Part shown: positions 1-13,133 of the stretch, in pieces | Layout of the letters: each line of letters begins with the position of its first letter | Numbering within the stretch: position 1 is the stretch's first letter | Origin: Pachyseris speciosa | Taxonomy: Eukaryota > Cnidaria > Anthozoa > Scleractinia > Pachyseridae | Direction of reading: 5' to 3' | NCBI GenBank assembly: GCA_016490735.1 | Contig: JAEMWC010000260.1 | Location: forward strand, 162,501-226,500 | DNA: 64,000 bases | Translations under genes and position numbers: made by a program | The notes under the pieces: generated by a model | Told to the model about the DNA's origin: nothing | Seen by the model: the letters and a program-made list of their open reading frames with translations, nothing else | Database searches by the model: none

Positions 1-912
1 TGGTGTCCTGAATGGACTCGTATTCGTACAACAATTAACTATGAAAAATATCTATAAACTCGTATTGTCCCCTTACAGGTTTTTATTTGAGTTTCTTTGC
101 TTGTTTATGCAGTCTTTCTGCCTTCAAACAATAACTTAAGATATCTCGCGCTCAATACCAAAACTCACGCAGCAACTCACGTGTCATGTTTCTATTATTA
201 ATTCATTTCACGTGTCAATGACGTTTTAAGGGAGACCTGTGCAAACATTCACTCAATAAAGGAGTTTTGATGTACGCATACGTTTGCAGGGGAGACAAAT
301 ACGAGTAAAGGTTAGAAATGAATTCATAAATATTTCAGATCTGACTAAAACGTCAAAGTGGGCGTAGGAGTCCTCCATGTTGTTATGGTCAGATTGTACA
401 GTTTTGCTGTTCCAGTCTACAGGAAGAAGGAAAAGAGAAAACAAAAAAAACAAAACGCAAAACATAGACTGAGTTAAGTTTCTGTCTCATTAATGCTATT
501 TTGTGCCTAAGTTGTGCGTCCAGCTTTCATGCAAAAGGCTTTTCGTAACGACGAAACTGCACAGCTACACAATCTATGCAGCTTGCAAGTCAGACGTTGC
601 TGAGAAATAGTTCTTCCAAAGTCGCACGCGTGAACGTAGCCGTAGTGGATGCGAGTTGAAGGCCACTTGAAACTACTGCCTCAGCGGTTGATTCGAGTAA
701 AATCAAAATCGTTCACGCTGGAGGAATTGAATCCTGTAATTGAGATTAAATTGCGCGCAATTTCTCTTGAACTAGAGCCATCACCCAAAAGCAAATGAAA
801 ATATAAGTAAATGTTGATCAAAACACTGAATCAACTGAAGCAAACGTGACTAAGATTGTCCCACCTCGATCGACATAGTTTTAAATGGCATATCAAAGAT
901 ATCACTTCCCAA

Positions 913-1335
913 ATGGCGGTGAAAATCTTGTTCCTGAGGTTAATAGCCAAGAAAGTTCAAGTTCATAACCACGGAAAAAATGAACTTCTTCTTGTGCTGG
1001 TCTATTTACTGTATGATCTTGCGATGTCTTGTGGCGAACGAGACATGGCAAAAGAATTGTTTGCCATTCTTTCACATACCTTTCAGCAAAACCATAACTT
1101 GTTTTTACAGAATAGCATCCATGAAAACATTTATTGGAGTCAATTAAAGAACATACATGCATTCACAATGATCCCAATAAACCTTACACGTGAAAGAACT
1201 AAAATTTGTAACCCACTATGGCAAATCTATTCAGAGGGTTGCCCACTCCTTTCAGAAGCAAAGAAACGCAACATTCCTCCTGGATCTTCGCCTTCGAGAT
1301 ATAGAACATTCTCTGTTCTGGAAGTTTTCACCTGA
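913..1335 (+). other. Conserved but doubtful ORF, 141 codons
   Basis: An ATG-started frame beginning MAVKILFLRLIAKK is open here and in unit 3 (37403-37792, 129 codons), with most residues shared. In unit 2 the same region is duplicated and broken: one copy has ATA instead of ATG and the other reaches an early stop. I recognise no domain. Conservation between recent duplicates is expected even without coding, so this is listed only as a candidate, perhaps an exon or a fossil ORF of an old repeat. Confidence 0.15.
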
Positions 1336-2929
1336 AAAAAGGATTGCTGTCCCGTAAGAAGCACACATAAAACAAGTGGAATGTTCTCGGACATAATCTG
1401 TTTTTCCTAATGTATTGGCAGTTTTCTAGCGCACCACGAGATCTTCGAAACCTCGGGAATCTTCGCACTGAAAACTGCATCATTTGGTTGTGGTCATCCG
1501 CTATTTCTTGCACGGGAGCTAACATAAGCGTTCGCTTAATACAGTGGATACATGAAATATGCGAACGAGGTATGAAATTCTAGCCTAACGAGGTATGAAA
1601 TTCTAGTGCTCAACTGAAAAGGTAAAATCAATATTTCAATATTTTTCATGTTGTTAGCACCGGATTCATCTGCTACTGTCTTAAATCTTTAATCTTTAAT
1701 CACAGTTCGTAACCATACTGTCTATGTTGTTTGCATGTAGAAGTGTTTAAAATAGGGTACACAGCAACCAGATTTTCGACTCTTTAAAAAGTCGGCTCAC
1801 TCATTAAATAGTGTCTACAGTATATTTAGCATATATGAGCAAAGTGATGGAAATGGAGTTGTAATTGTTTATATTTGTCTACTCCTTGATATGTCTTTAA
1901 AAAGTGCTCAACATTGACTCAAGAATACAAAACGAGACGAAACCCATGCCTCAAAATGAAATTACAAAAGCTTGATACGACGTGGCAAGGCCGGTTGATT
2001 TTGCATAACCGCGAAATATTGTACATTTTCACCACAATCTATTCAGGTGTATAAGAAAGCCTAGAGAAAAGATCTCAATAATTTTAATTTCAATAAAACG
2101 AGCTGGCATCTCATTCTACTATGAACTCACAATGCGGCGAAAAAATTTCACGTGTTTGAAGGGCGCCATTAAAATCGAATCATGAATCACTTTTGGCGAA
2201 TGACGAAACTATGCCACGTTAAAATTAAAAGATTCTAACGCAGGATTACAAACAAATAAGTCACCTAAGCTGACATCTTGGTGGGAAGGACGATTTAATT
2301 AAGTCTTTATAAACTGCTGCAGTCAAAAGACTTCAATCTAACAAGAGCTGCTGACTACATACAGGCAAGACTTAATTCTGGAATAATTACTTTGTTACTT
2401 TCGTTTCATTTATAGTGAATAGAGGACAGCCCCTGAACTTGTTTTTTGTAGAATATATGCGTAAGCGATCGATTTGAACACAAATGCTGCGTTCAGGTTA
2501 TTCAAAACGAGGTAAGACAAAACCTGCGACCTTTAAAATAAAAGCAGTTCCCGTGCAAATTTAAGAAAAGTCTTCTCAATGTGCATGTTAAGAATATTCT
2601 GACAATAGACTCTTTGACTCTATTCATACTGGCTTTAAAATCATTTTTACAAGTAATACCCCTCCGGCCGCGCGTAACAACCAATCGTTGCAATACCTCT
2701 AAAATACATCTCGTTACCTTTATGTCTATCCTATGTGTAAACAAAAATGATGCATGGCAATTGAGTAAAGGCTTGGCCTATTCAGACACAGACCAAGTTC
2801 CAGATGGCAAAACAAACAGACGATGTATTTTCTTATTCACGAGACCAGTCAGGTTTGGTCCAGTCGGCAAACCAATATCCTATAAGTGCTCAAATCTACG
2901 ACAACAATCAACGTCAAATCCAAAAACGT

Positions 2930-3345
2930 TTAAGGCTCGATTCAGTCGTCGTAATTTTCATGAGCCGAACCTAATGCATTCAATTAAGTACATGAAACGT
3001 TCGGCGTCTGAATCAATTAAGAACGGCTATTTTAATTTAAAACGGCCCAGCCGTTGTTTTCGTCTGGATGAGGCGGACATTTCGACTTTGGAACGCTTTG
3101 ATTCAGACGTCGAACTTTTCGTGTGCCGAACCTAATGCATGAATTATTATAAAATTTTGTATATATCTTAAAGCAGTTTTACTCAGAACTGGAACTGGAA
3201 CTGTATTAGGAACGCCCGTGGGACGGCAAATTGAGTTCGACGTCTGAATCAACAGGCGTAATTTTGTTAATTTGAGTCGGTCCAAATTCGAATAAAGCTC
3301 GGCTCATGAAAAGATCGGCGTCTGAATCGAGCCTAACTGAGGAAT
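2930..3345. repeat. Cluster of the word GATTCAGACGTCGAAC in both orientations
   Basis: The word or close variants occurs several times within about 400 bp, in direct and inverted form (for example near 2940, 2997, 3099, 3236 and 3310), linked to a second recurring word, GCCGAACCTAATGCAT. The inverted pairs can fold into hairpins. The cluster is kept in unit 2 (about 19680-20040) and unit 3 (about 39620-40020). It looks like a decayed minisatellite or MITE nest. Confidence 0.5.
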
Positions 3346-4783
3346 TGTAACACTTTTTCAACCGTTTGTTGACCACAAATCTGTTATACCTCTATCACAC
3401 TTAGACTAATGTCTACTAGTAATCGTACTGCTGGAAATTAGCTCGTCAGTATTCAGCGATCAAGGAACAGTTCGATGTTCTGGCTTTGCGTGTTTTTGAC
3501 CATGACGAAAAAATACACCATTTTGCACTGAGAAACCTGCAAGATTGAATAGCTGAGGTCTATGACCTACACGAAGACTCCCGAGGTTGGCAATAGAAGT
3601 TGCATTCACCTTCATAATTTCGAGAGGCATAAATCAGGTCAAAACTTTACATATATCCTTATATAGTGTATTTTGCAGCAGGTCCTAAACTGGCTCTTCC
3701 ATCTTGCTTAGCTACTGTTCTCTTGAGCACACAGTCACCATTATGTGTTTCAAATCAAATTGCAGATTGTCAAAAGAGATTTATGTCCATTGTCTATTAA
3801 AGCAATACGTCTTAAAATCTGTTACGAGTTATACAACTAATCAAGGACGAAACAAACAAAACGCCGATGTTTAGATTTTTTATCATCTAAATAGCTGCTT
3901 TCCATGGTCCTAGACAAAACAATACATACCTTGTAGTTCAGCCGGAAATGGAAGCGAAGCCACAGTATTTAATTTTAGACACAAAAACTACACGGGTCTG
4001 CGATAAAAGTGATAAAGGAATGATTAAGAAATATTGCAATCGGGTTTGGCTACAAACCAGCTTCGAAGAAGTCCTTTAAAAGGTATCAAAAACGGATACA
4101 GCAGCACCATGCAATCCTTAGTTGCTCTGAAAAGTTTACATGTTTCACAACTTATCATTACGTCAGCTCACTAATGTTTCCCAGTATACATCAGTTATAC
4201 ACAGATTACTAGTGTTGAATCAAGAACTCTTTCTCATGAAGATTAACTGATGTTTCTTGTTCATGTCATGCCTTTTCTAGAGGTTGGAAAAGATAAAACT
4301 TATTCGTGATCTTTATTTGTATTCTAGTGCATCAAGATTGTGCCTTTAAATTTAGAGGGCTTCATCTCGAGCTCGGAGTGAGATGATGGAGTTACGTCCC
4401 CCGGAAGAACTTTATGCTCAGTAGATACAGTAACTCAAAAGAGAAACCTTCGCAAGGCCGCCAATATATTTTCGTTCCTCTCCGTTCTTCACAGGTCACA
4501 GTTCTCAGTTTCTTCAAAGGGTGAGGAAACGTCCAGCTCGTAAAAAATTTTGGTTTGCATGATGACCACTTACCGAAAATTAGAGTTAACTGATCTGCAA
4601 CGGCCATCGTTAGAAGAAAACGCCACTGAAAAATTGTGCAGGATGGTGAACTTTCTGTGGAGCTTTCTGTGTCACCTTTCTTCAGCTCGATAATGTTTAC
4701 AACTTTTCCACAGTGTGAAGAATTGCCAGTTTTGTAAATCGTGATCAGTTAGTGTAGTATAAACAATGCTTCTGACAATCAGT

Positions 4784-5123
4784 TCGCTAACACTCTTTAG
4801 GCCTTAGTGCCTTTTGAGTGGCTTTAGCTTACTTGATCACATTAATTTGTGAAGTATCCTTGTCACTCCAGCCACATCCCACAAGCTTTACGTTTTCATT
4901 GCTTGTTTTATTGATATGTGGGTACTTGAACATGAGCATTAGCTATGCCATGGTGATGAGGCCTAACAAGGCCGAAACAGCTGTTCATGGCTGCCAATGC
5001 TATCTTTGCTTTGTTAGATTAAAGGGGTAATGCCTGCTACCTTGTGGCCTTAGTGCCTTTTGAGTGGCTTCAGCTTACTTGATCACATTACTTTATGCAG
5101 TATCCTTATCGCTAACACTCTTT
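4784..5123 (+). mobile_element. Hammerhead-bearing non-autonomous retroelement (retrozyme-like), with 15-bp TSD
   Basis: A 310-bp insertion (4799-5108) is flanked by identical 15-bp copies of TCGCTAACACTCTTT (4784-4798 and 5109-5123); unit 2 has a single copy of this site with one mismatch. The insert is about 1.25 units of a 246-bp sequence: the block starting at 4801 recurs at 5047. A TSD of this size fits target-primed reverse transcription, and more than one unit per insertion fits copying of a circular or concatemeric RNA. Retrozymes are known as small, tandemly repeated, type-I-hammerhead elements in plants and animals. There is no ORF. Confidence 0.7.
4947..4991 (+). ncRNA. Degenerate type-I hammerhead ribozyme motif
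   Basis: In order: stem I strand GCCATG (4947-4952); core GTGATGA (4953-4959), canonical CTGATGA except for the first base; stem II GGCC, loop TAACAA, GGCC; GAAA (4974-4977); short stem III ACAG/CTGT sharing the last A of GAAA; unpaired T at 4985; then CATGGC (4986-4991), which pairs perfectly with GCCATG. The predicted cleavage point is after 4985. The C-to-G change in the core should abolish or greatly reduce activity of this copy. Confidence 0.65.
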
Positions 5124-8100
5124 GTTCGGCGTAGATAGGACTTCCACTCTTTTTTCTCAGTTCATCACGAAAGAAGGCTGTTAATATAGTAGTTGTTAAG
5201 CGTGACGATTATTTGTCATTCTCATTTGGAAGCGTTAAGCTAGTGCACTAACTAACAAAAATATACTCGTTATTATCTACGACCTTGACGTAAAATGAAA
5301 CGTTGCTTCTACCACGATGATCAGGTTGTATCAACAAGCACAAATACGTGTATGTAACAATTAAGGTCTATTCACCAAACAAATTTCCTCACCGTCATTA
5401 GCCTTCGCTACTTTGTCGTCTCAAGCAATATGGACTCTCAACAATATGTTTAGCACATACACGAATCGATGCTAGATCTTGTCAGGATCTATTGGCGTTT
5501 TAGCCTTGACAAATTAAAAATTATGCATTATAACTTTACGATTGGGATTACACATTATGGTGAAATTTTAATTATCTGCTGAGTATCACTTACTCGATTA
5601 CCAAACAGCCCCAGTAAAGATGACTAAAAGAATTAGCTAGCTTTTAGAACAAATAAACGAACAAAAAAATAAATCATTCAAATGTTTGTTTTGTAGCGCA
5701 CGGCCGTCTTTCACAAATAAAAATAATAAGAAATGAAAATAAAAAAGCGAACGGTTTGCTAGTTGAGTTACAAAACACACACATCGGGATAACAGGGAAT
5801 AAATACTCACAATGCAATAAGAGGCTTTTCTAAGCACCGCGGCCATAAAAGAAGTTAAATCTCCAAGGGATGACTCTGAAATCGGAACTTTATCTGGGCG
5901 TTTCCTCGGTTATTTTGCTTATCACAGTAATTTGCGTTGCTTTTGTTTTCGTATCCTGATGCACACGCCAGCTCTCCATGCTATTGCAGAATTGCCATCT
6001 GAATTCTTGCTTAATTTAGTATTTTAGAACAGTAAAGTTTGTCATAAATTCGCACTGGATTAATCAAACCTAAGATATCTTCTAGCTGTTTATTCACACC
6101 ATAACCCGTTTTTTCCAAACTGTGGCTATGAGTGCGCTGCTAGTGTCGTTTGGTCAACATCTATACAGCACTGACTTTTTTGTCAAATAAGCAGTTACAA
6201 ACATCGGCGCTGCCTGACCATTTACGGGATTTTGTTTATGTTTATTTCTCTAACTGGCTAGCGTGCAATGTTAAGTGAAAATTGATTGTGAACAGGCTCA
6301 GCGCATATAACAGAGCTTTATAACAAGATGAAGCCAAACAACGACAATGTGTGGAGAATGACCGTGCTGGGTGCCTGGTGGACGGGAGAAAACCAGCACC
6401 GTAATGAAAATGCTCTCCAACTGCACGCTGTTACGTTGGAAAGCATCTGTTCTTATATATAAAAGATATTGTATATGCAGCCATTAAAGGTCATTAGATA
6501 TAATTATCCTATCAATTGTTGTCCTTCGATGTACTAAGTCACATTTTATTCGTTACCTCGAAGAGCTTTGTTGTTGCGCTCGACTTTCTTAATGACCTCT
6601 TGGACTTCTATTTTCTGACTAGACAATGAGCGAAAGATATATGTTCTTCTGCACAGATATATGTCTACTCCACAACATACTGCCAGCTACACGGCAGTAC
6701 GGAAGTGCCTGTGCGAGATGCATTCCGGGCAAGATCAGGGCGAAAACATTCGCTGACCACAACGAAACACAATTACGTTTGTGTTTGTCATAAAATAAAC
6801 ATTTCACTATGTTGTTAGAAGCAGCCAAAAAGTTTTAGCTGACGGCGTGGAGCATTCTATGAGTGCCTATGGTGAGACTGAAAATCGTTGACTTTTTCGT
6901 GACCCCTAGTTGGCCTCATTCCACACGCTTCATGCTAAAAAATTCCACTCACTGCAAATCTCACTGACAAGATGTACTACTTATGTTCAAAGAATGCTAA
7001 AATGTAAAGTGATGATTTGGAGTCGAGTGACCTTACTAGACTAGCTACACACTGCGCACAACGAGTAACAGATCTTAACATACTGTCCTATTTGGTCAAT
7101 TAAGTCTACACTACCATTTGCTCCCCAGCATAAAGTGGACCGATGAAGGGTAAATCTAAAATGCATGACACTAAACATATTTTTCTAATCTACTTAAATA
7201 AACCACTCCACATCACAAAATGTGCAATCCACACTAAAGACAATTAAAGAGATCGATCGATCATTAGTCTGAATTAGCTTCAATTAATTTCCTTCATGTC
7301 ACGTAATCACAAGAACCTTGAGGTGCCAGGTTGTTTGCAACACTGTTATATCTCCTTCCTAGCATTTATTAATGACTCATCCCATCGTTCGTTGTGCAGT
7401 GCGGAAGATGAAATCCTTAAGTGCTTAGGATTCCAGTGGTTGGAAGTAAAGTTAATAACTTTTGTGAAGATAATCAACCCGTTAAATAATCTTTACTAGT
7501 TCTGCAATCCATCTATGATAAATGTCTTTGGTTCAGGATAAATCCATTACATTACTATTAGGATTACCATTACCATATCATTAAGAAAATCATTCGAAAC
7601 TAAGTTGCGTTGTGACTGTTAAAAAGGGTATATTACTTGAAGCATTTCTGCTAATCTGTATATAATCCTCTATCTTTCAATTTTATTTGTTCAATTTTCT
7701 TCCTTGCAATGATAAATCCAATTGAGTGCTGTCCTGAAGCGATAGAAGAATAAAAGGCATCCAATCAACAAACCATTCCTTTCTTTTCTTTTCGTTTTCT
7801 TATTACCATAATTTCGTGATAACTTAGTTTACAAAATGTCTTGGAAAATTGCCACGTGATCTAATTCACTTATTGATGAATGAATTTATTTATGTATCAT
7901 TTAATTTATTTGTTTGTTGATCAATTTATTGAGTCGTTTATTTAATCAGTTATCTGACACAAATACAGGACGGAAAATTAAAACTGCTAATTATAGACTC
8001 ACGATCAAGAATTAAAATAAATATCTCAATCAATGAAAGCTAGGCATTAAACGTTTTCTACCTGACATCTGAAACCGAACTGACCTCACGGTAAACAAAT

Positions 8101-9284
8101 CACTTGCGATGTTTACTGTCAAATCCTAACAGATCTAAGAGCAAAATAAGGTTTTCAAAAGAAATAAATCACCTATACAATTCTGTAATGATCCGAACAG
8201 AGGAGGTAATCAAACAGAACTTGAGAAGAGTGCGTTACTTAGTCAGTGACTTAGTGTGCTGTTCGTTACCCCGGCCTGTAAACAGTTGCCTCGGGGCTGT
8301 AGAACACTGTTCGCCTGTTTGTTTTAATTGTGTGAAAGACTTTCCAAACCAAAACGTAAAATCGCAAAATAAACATTTACTTCTTTTTGTAAGAGCAGCT
8401 GTATTGCATGCGTCACCTGGTATGATCTTTAGCAGAGCAAGTGCTCAATTCAAAATTGATGTTATAGCAGACAAATCTTTAGCAAAGCATATGTCTTATT
8501 TTTCAATGAAAACATGCAAAATATCCAACATTTTCCAGAAGAATGCGGTGTGTTGCGAATTTTGTATTCCATCTTCACTTCGAAAGTCAAAAGTTCTGTT
8601 GTCCTACGAAGTTTGAAATTTTAAATTGACCCCTTCAGTGAGGTCGCCTCAGTTTATTTCCCGTTAAACTACGTAGATCTAGAATACTAAGATATCATAA
8701 AATCTGAAATCTGAGGCTTCCTTCGTTCAATTGGTGGAAATATTAATTAAACTTAAATTTTGAATGAGGAGAGGTTATACTGATGTGGCAGCCATAAAAC
8801 CCAAAATTCTGAAAATAAACTGTTTGAAAATCCAAAGAAATATATACACTCACATTTTCCACGCTGCAGTCGCATATCTGCAGTTCAGGGGAGTACGATT
8901 AGTAAAAACCAGACCGCGGCCGGACAACAGCAATTGCACTGCACCCTGAAATTGTGCAAATTTTCCAATTTCCTGGTCATTCGAAATAATTCTTCTATTC
9001 AAACCGTGAATAACCAGCAATGAATGAGACTGTCGGGTCAGTTATCATAGTCCGCATAAATGTTTGCCACGTGCAACCTTCATCAGATGTCCCAATTAGG
9101 AACAAACAACAAGCAGCACGTTCACCCTCACGTTGCGTCTCCACGTGATCATTCACGTGTGAGAGTAAGCAGCGTAAGGGTGCTTACCGGAATAGGAATA
9201 CTTGGAATGGGATTAACGGAATAATATATCTTTCGTTCCGCTCCCGATATCACAATGAACGGAGTCAAAAGAATATGTATTTTT

Positions 9285-9640
9285 CTGCAATCTGGGACAA
9301 TTCAAAAGAGAAATTAAGAGTACCCCCCTCCTTCCCCCCATTTTAATGGTGGAAATAAATGGTGCGTTTTTGGTTGAACGCGAGTTCACCGTTAAAATGG
9401 GGGTGGGGGGGGGAGGGGTGGTCTTGTTTCTCATTTTGTTCTGTCGGAAATTGAAATCTTGGACGATTTAAATTTGAAATTGAGAGAACCCCTCCGCCCA
9501 TTTCATTGATGAAAACATGGCGCGGTTATGGTCGAGTGCGAGTTCATCATTAAAATGGGGAAGGGGTGGTCTCGTTTCGCATTGTATTCTGTCCGAGATT
9601 GTAGGTTCAGGGGCTCAGTCTGGACTATTTCATCGGCAAC
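9285..9640. repeat. Pair of about 190-bp direct repeats with opposed C- and G-runs
   Basis: Two diverged copies each run from a CCCCTCC/CCCATTT segment through a short spacer to AAATGGGG followed by a G-rich tract, so each copy folds back on itself. The G-rich part of the first copy (about 9398-9418) has runs compatible with a G-quadruplex. The arrangement is kept in unit 2, with a longer G-run. Confidence 0.5.
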
Positions 9641-11338
9641 GCCAAGAGATAGAAATGGCTGCTATGGGTTTCTCTAGGATCGTGCAAATAGAACAACTAT
9701 TACAAACATGCTGGTGGGTCAGCCTAGGTGTAATTGCCGAGGTCACGCCAATTTGTAGTAGATTGAGTGCGGTCAGTTTATAACCTTAAATAAACACAGA
9801 ATACTACTCTACTACCTCTTTTACCGACTGAAAGTGTTTTGCAATTTTGCCAAAACAGATGTTTGACAAAAAAGATATCTGTTTTGTGTTGTAAGCCTAA
9901 GAAAAAATGTGAAACCGAGTGAGGTTCATTGCAATTTTAAGCTAATTAGTAAACACAAGAAATTTTCTCAAAAGCCCTAAGCCACTTTTTTAGTTTTACA
10001 CCATAGAGCTTTCATTTTAATTTATTCTGATACATGTTTTTTGTGTATGGGACCGCTGTTTCGCTACTGAGATATCTATTTTACTAGGAGTGCCTCTTTT
10101 TTTTCAGGCATTAAAACTGATTACCATGCTTAGAAAATGTCAGTCACTGTCATAAATCTTAACAGTTTTTGATGATCTTTTCAGCGGTACCAATTCTACT
10201 AATAGTGTATTCCTATAATCACTCAGGTGATTATAGAGATTATCTTGCTCTCATTAATTGGTCAAGAACTGCATGATATGTTGCTTGAGTACCCGTGCGG
10301 GGTGATTATAAATCAGAATAAAAGATTGAAAAGCGCTAAAGATGAAATTTTAAAATAAGTGCGGCACTTTTCAGCGGTAGGATATCAAAGTTTTGCCAGT
10401 GGTAACAGAAAACTATTTATTTTGCATTGGAGTCTCTATCTCAATTTTGATTGGCTAAAAACACGCGGCTAATTACTGCTGGCACTGTTTTCGCTACGTC
10501 ATACCTACAGACATTAGGTTTTCAACTTCCATGTCATTGAAGTAATGTGAAAACTTTAGATTGCCTGTGATATGTATTTTTATTTTTTTGGCCCTCATTC
10601 TTACAAGCAAGTCTCTGAATACTCAGGTGTCGCATGGCTAAAAATGGAAATGGAACATTGAAAAAAAAAATTTTTCTCAGAGCTGGAGTTAGTGCCGAAA
10701 ATCTAATTGAGTATACTTGTGGTTGTCTGCGTTAGTTACGCTCATGGTAGAGGATATATTTTCCCTCATGACGCAAGGCGGTTGCATGCCCACTCAATGT
10801 GCTGGCATTCGATGCGCTTCTTGTGTGAGAGAGCTTGAGAAGATGTATTGCAAAAAGGTGGTCCTTTAATTTGAACTGATTGAGATTCATTCTAAGATTT
10901 GAATAAATATCAGTTAAGTTTGATAAAACATTAAAGCGAGTAGATTTTTCAGTATAATATGACGGTATTATATATTATGACAAAATGTATTATAATTTGA
11001 ATGAGAATTCAATCCTTCTTGCGCTGAAGCAATAATGAACAATGAATAATCCACAAAAAATTAGAAAGAATAATGAATAATTCGAAAAAATTTCCCAAAG
11101 AATAATGAATAATTGAGGTCCAATTATTCAGCTTCCACCCCCGATGTTGAAGGAAACTCGTTCTTTCCTTTCGCTCACAGCAAGTCTTATAAGCAAGAGG
11201 CCTTATTACAGCCGATAGAAATTTAGAAAAGATACGTTTTCCTCTGAAGTTATCGTCATTTGAAACCGGTGAGTGGTTGTCGTCTGAGGACTTGCTTTTG
11301 AAACGTAACGTAAATGACAGCGTTGGTAACGTAAATGA

Positions 11339-13133
11339 CATGCTGCGGGGGGCATTACTAAACCACGAAACAGCGAAACGAAACACCGAAACACCGAAAC
11401 AGCTATTTTTTCCTACTTTTTTCTCAAACACCGAAACAGCTATTTTTTTACCACTTTGATGGTGAATAAAATAGACAGGCAAACACGACTCTCATTGGTC
11501 CTTTAGTGTTATCGTTGACCTTCAAAGTTTGGCTCTTACGAGTATATCTTACTCTAACATTCGAGGATGTCTTTTTCTCCCAGCCAGCAGTGTGAACTCC
11601 ATTAGCCAGACTGCATGGTGCGTTTTCATTAACCCTTTTCCGTTAAACATTAGCCTGCATAGCAGACTTTTTGGTGTACGAACGGTCGTTTAAAGAGCGC
11701 CATTTTGGAAGCCATCCAAGGAGAGAACTGGCGACGGTCAGTGTAAGATATGGATTCCGGACTGCAGACCCGGACTGCGGACTGGGTATAAAACGAGGAC
11801 TGAGTATAAAATATGGACTGAAGGTTGCAGACTGGGTACAAACCGCATACTGAGGACAAAACATTGTGCAAAAAGCACGGAACAACGAAATGTATTACTG
11901 CAATCAAATTCTTGAACTGTAGGAAAGGTGCTTACAATTGCTGTAAATATTACCAGAGTACACAGAAAACCTACCTATTTTCACCTCGAGCTCTTCATGA
12001 TAGGAAAAATGGTGACACTTGTCGGTTATAATGTCATTTACGGTAATTGTGTTGTACCATTTTGGCACGGAAAACCGCTTGTTTAAAATGCTTTTTTTTT
12101 TAAACGCTCAGACTTGTCTGATCGAGAATCCACTTTATTTGATTTATGTTCGCAAATACGGATTTGGACTTTCTCCCAAAACAGAAACGCACCGGTATTT
12201 CCTGTTTTATCTTCTCTGCACCAGTGGCCAGTTGCAGTCGAACGAGCACACATTTCCATTTACAGCATTTATATTTAGATTTGTGACCAGTAATTTTGTG
12301 ATGCACGTCAGTGTAAGGTCCAGTTGCTTTTTATATGCCTTTATGTTTCCATTCTTCCCAATAATAATTTCTTCGACTCCCTCGATCTAGTGTTAAACTG
12401 GTGGAGTAAAGTACAATTTCAGGATAAAGTCTCTACACTTATACTACTTTCTCTAGCTCGGTCGATGTTGGAACTGAGCATTTCGTGTAACTGAGCATTA
12501 CTATGTACGTGACAAATCTTGACACGAAATAAGCAGACTCAAGGCTTTTTTTAACCTGCATCTGGGCCAGTACAATCCTAGTTTTGTTCTATACTCCCTT
12601 TTTTATACTCGGTCCGCTTTTTGTTCCTAGTCTTCAGCCTTCAGTCCGCGTTTTATACCCAGTCCGCAGTCCGGGTCCGCAGTCCGGGTCTGCAGTCCGG
12701 TATCCATATCTTACAATGACCGTCCCCAGTTCTCTCCTTGGATGGCTTCCAAAATGGCGGTCTTTAAACGACCGTTCGTACACCAAAAAGCCAACACGTC
12801 TGCTATACAGGCTAACGTTTAACGGAAAGGGGTTTATGAAAACGCACCAAGCAGTCTGGCTAATGGAGTTCACAATGCTGGCTGGGAGAAAAAGAGATCC
12901 GCGAATGTTAGAGTAAGATATACTCGTAAGAGCCAAACTTTGAAGGTCAACGATACAAAGGACCAATGGGAGTCGTGTTTGGCCTGTCTATTTTATTCAC
13001 CATCAAAGTGGTAAAAAATAGCTGTTTCGGTGTTTGAGAAAAAAGTAGGAAAAAATAGCTGTTTCGGTGTTTCGTTTCGCTGTTTCGGTGTTTCGTTTCG
13101 CTGTTTCGTGGTTTAGTAATGCCCATGCTGCGG
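11339..13133. mobile_element. 1.8-kb foldback element with long inverted arms and 9-10 bp TSD (MULE-like, non-autonomous)
   Basis: The element spans 11349-13124. It starts GGGGCATTACTAAACC and ends with its complement GGTTTAGTAATGCCC; both ends run into repeats of CGAAACACCGAAAC type. ATGCTGCGG lies on both sides (11340-11348 and 13125-13133; 10 bp if the preceding C is counted), and unit 2 has the site once, at about 33963-33975. The arms are about 500 bp (left to about 11870, right from about 12585) and include the GGACTGCAGACCCGGACTG series in opposite orientations. The middle (about 11870-12585) is unique and AT-rich. No transposase is present. TSD length and long TIRs fit Mutator-type foldback elements. 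Confidence 0.8.

Noticed and set aside
5784..5801. Sequence resembling the I-SceI homing site (GGGATAACAGGG)
   Set aside because: Only about 14 of 18 positions match, no endonuclease gene is present, and the site is in every unit; treated as chance.
8104..8616. 170-178 codon frames repeated in all three units (also 24663-25196 and 63035-63571)
   Set aside because: The frames begin at TTG, and after the A-run (near 8500 and its equivalents) each copy continues in a different frame, so there is no selection for a protein.
9517..9783. 88-90 codon ATG frame conserved in units 1 and 2 (26129-26401)
   Set aside because: It starts inside a foldback repeat and shows no domain; conservation is no higher than that of the surrounding non-coding sequence by eye.
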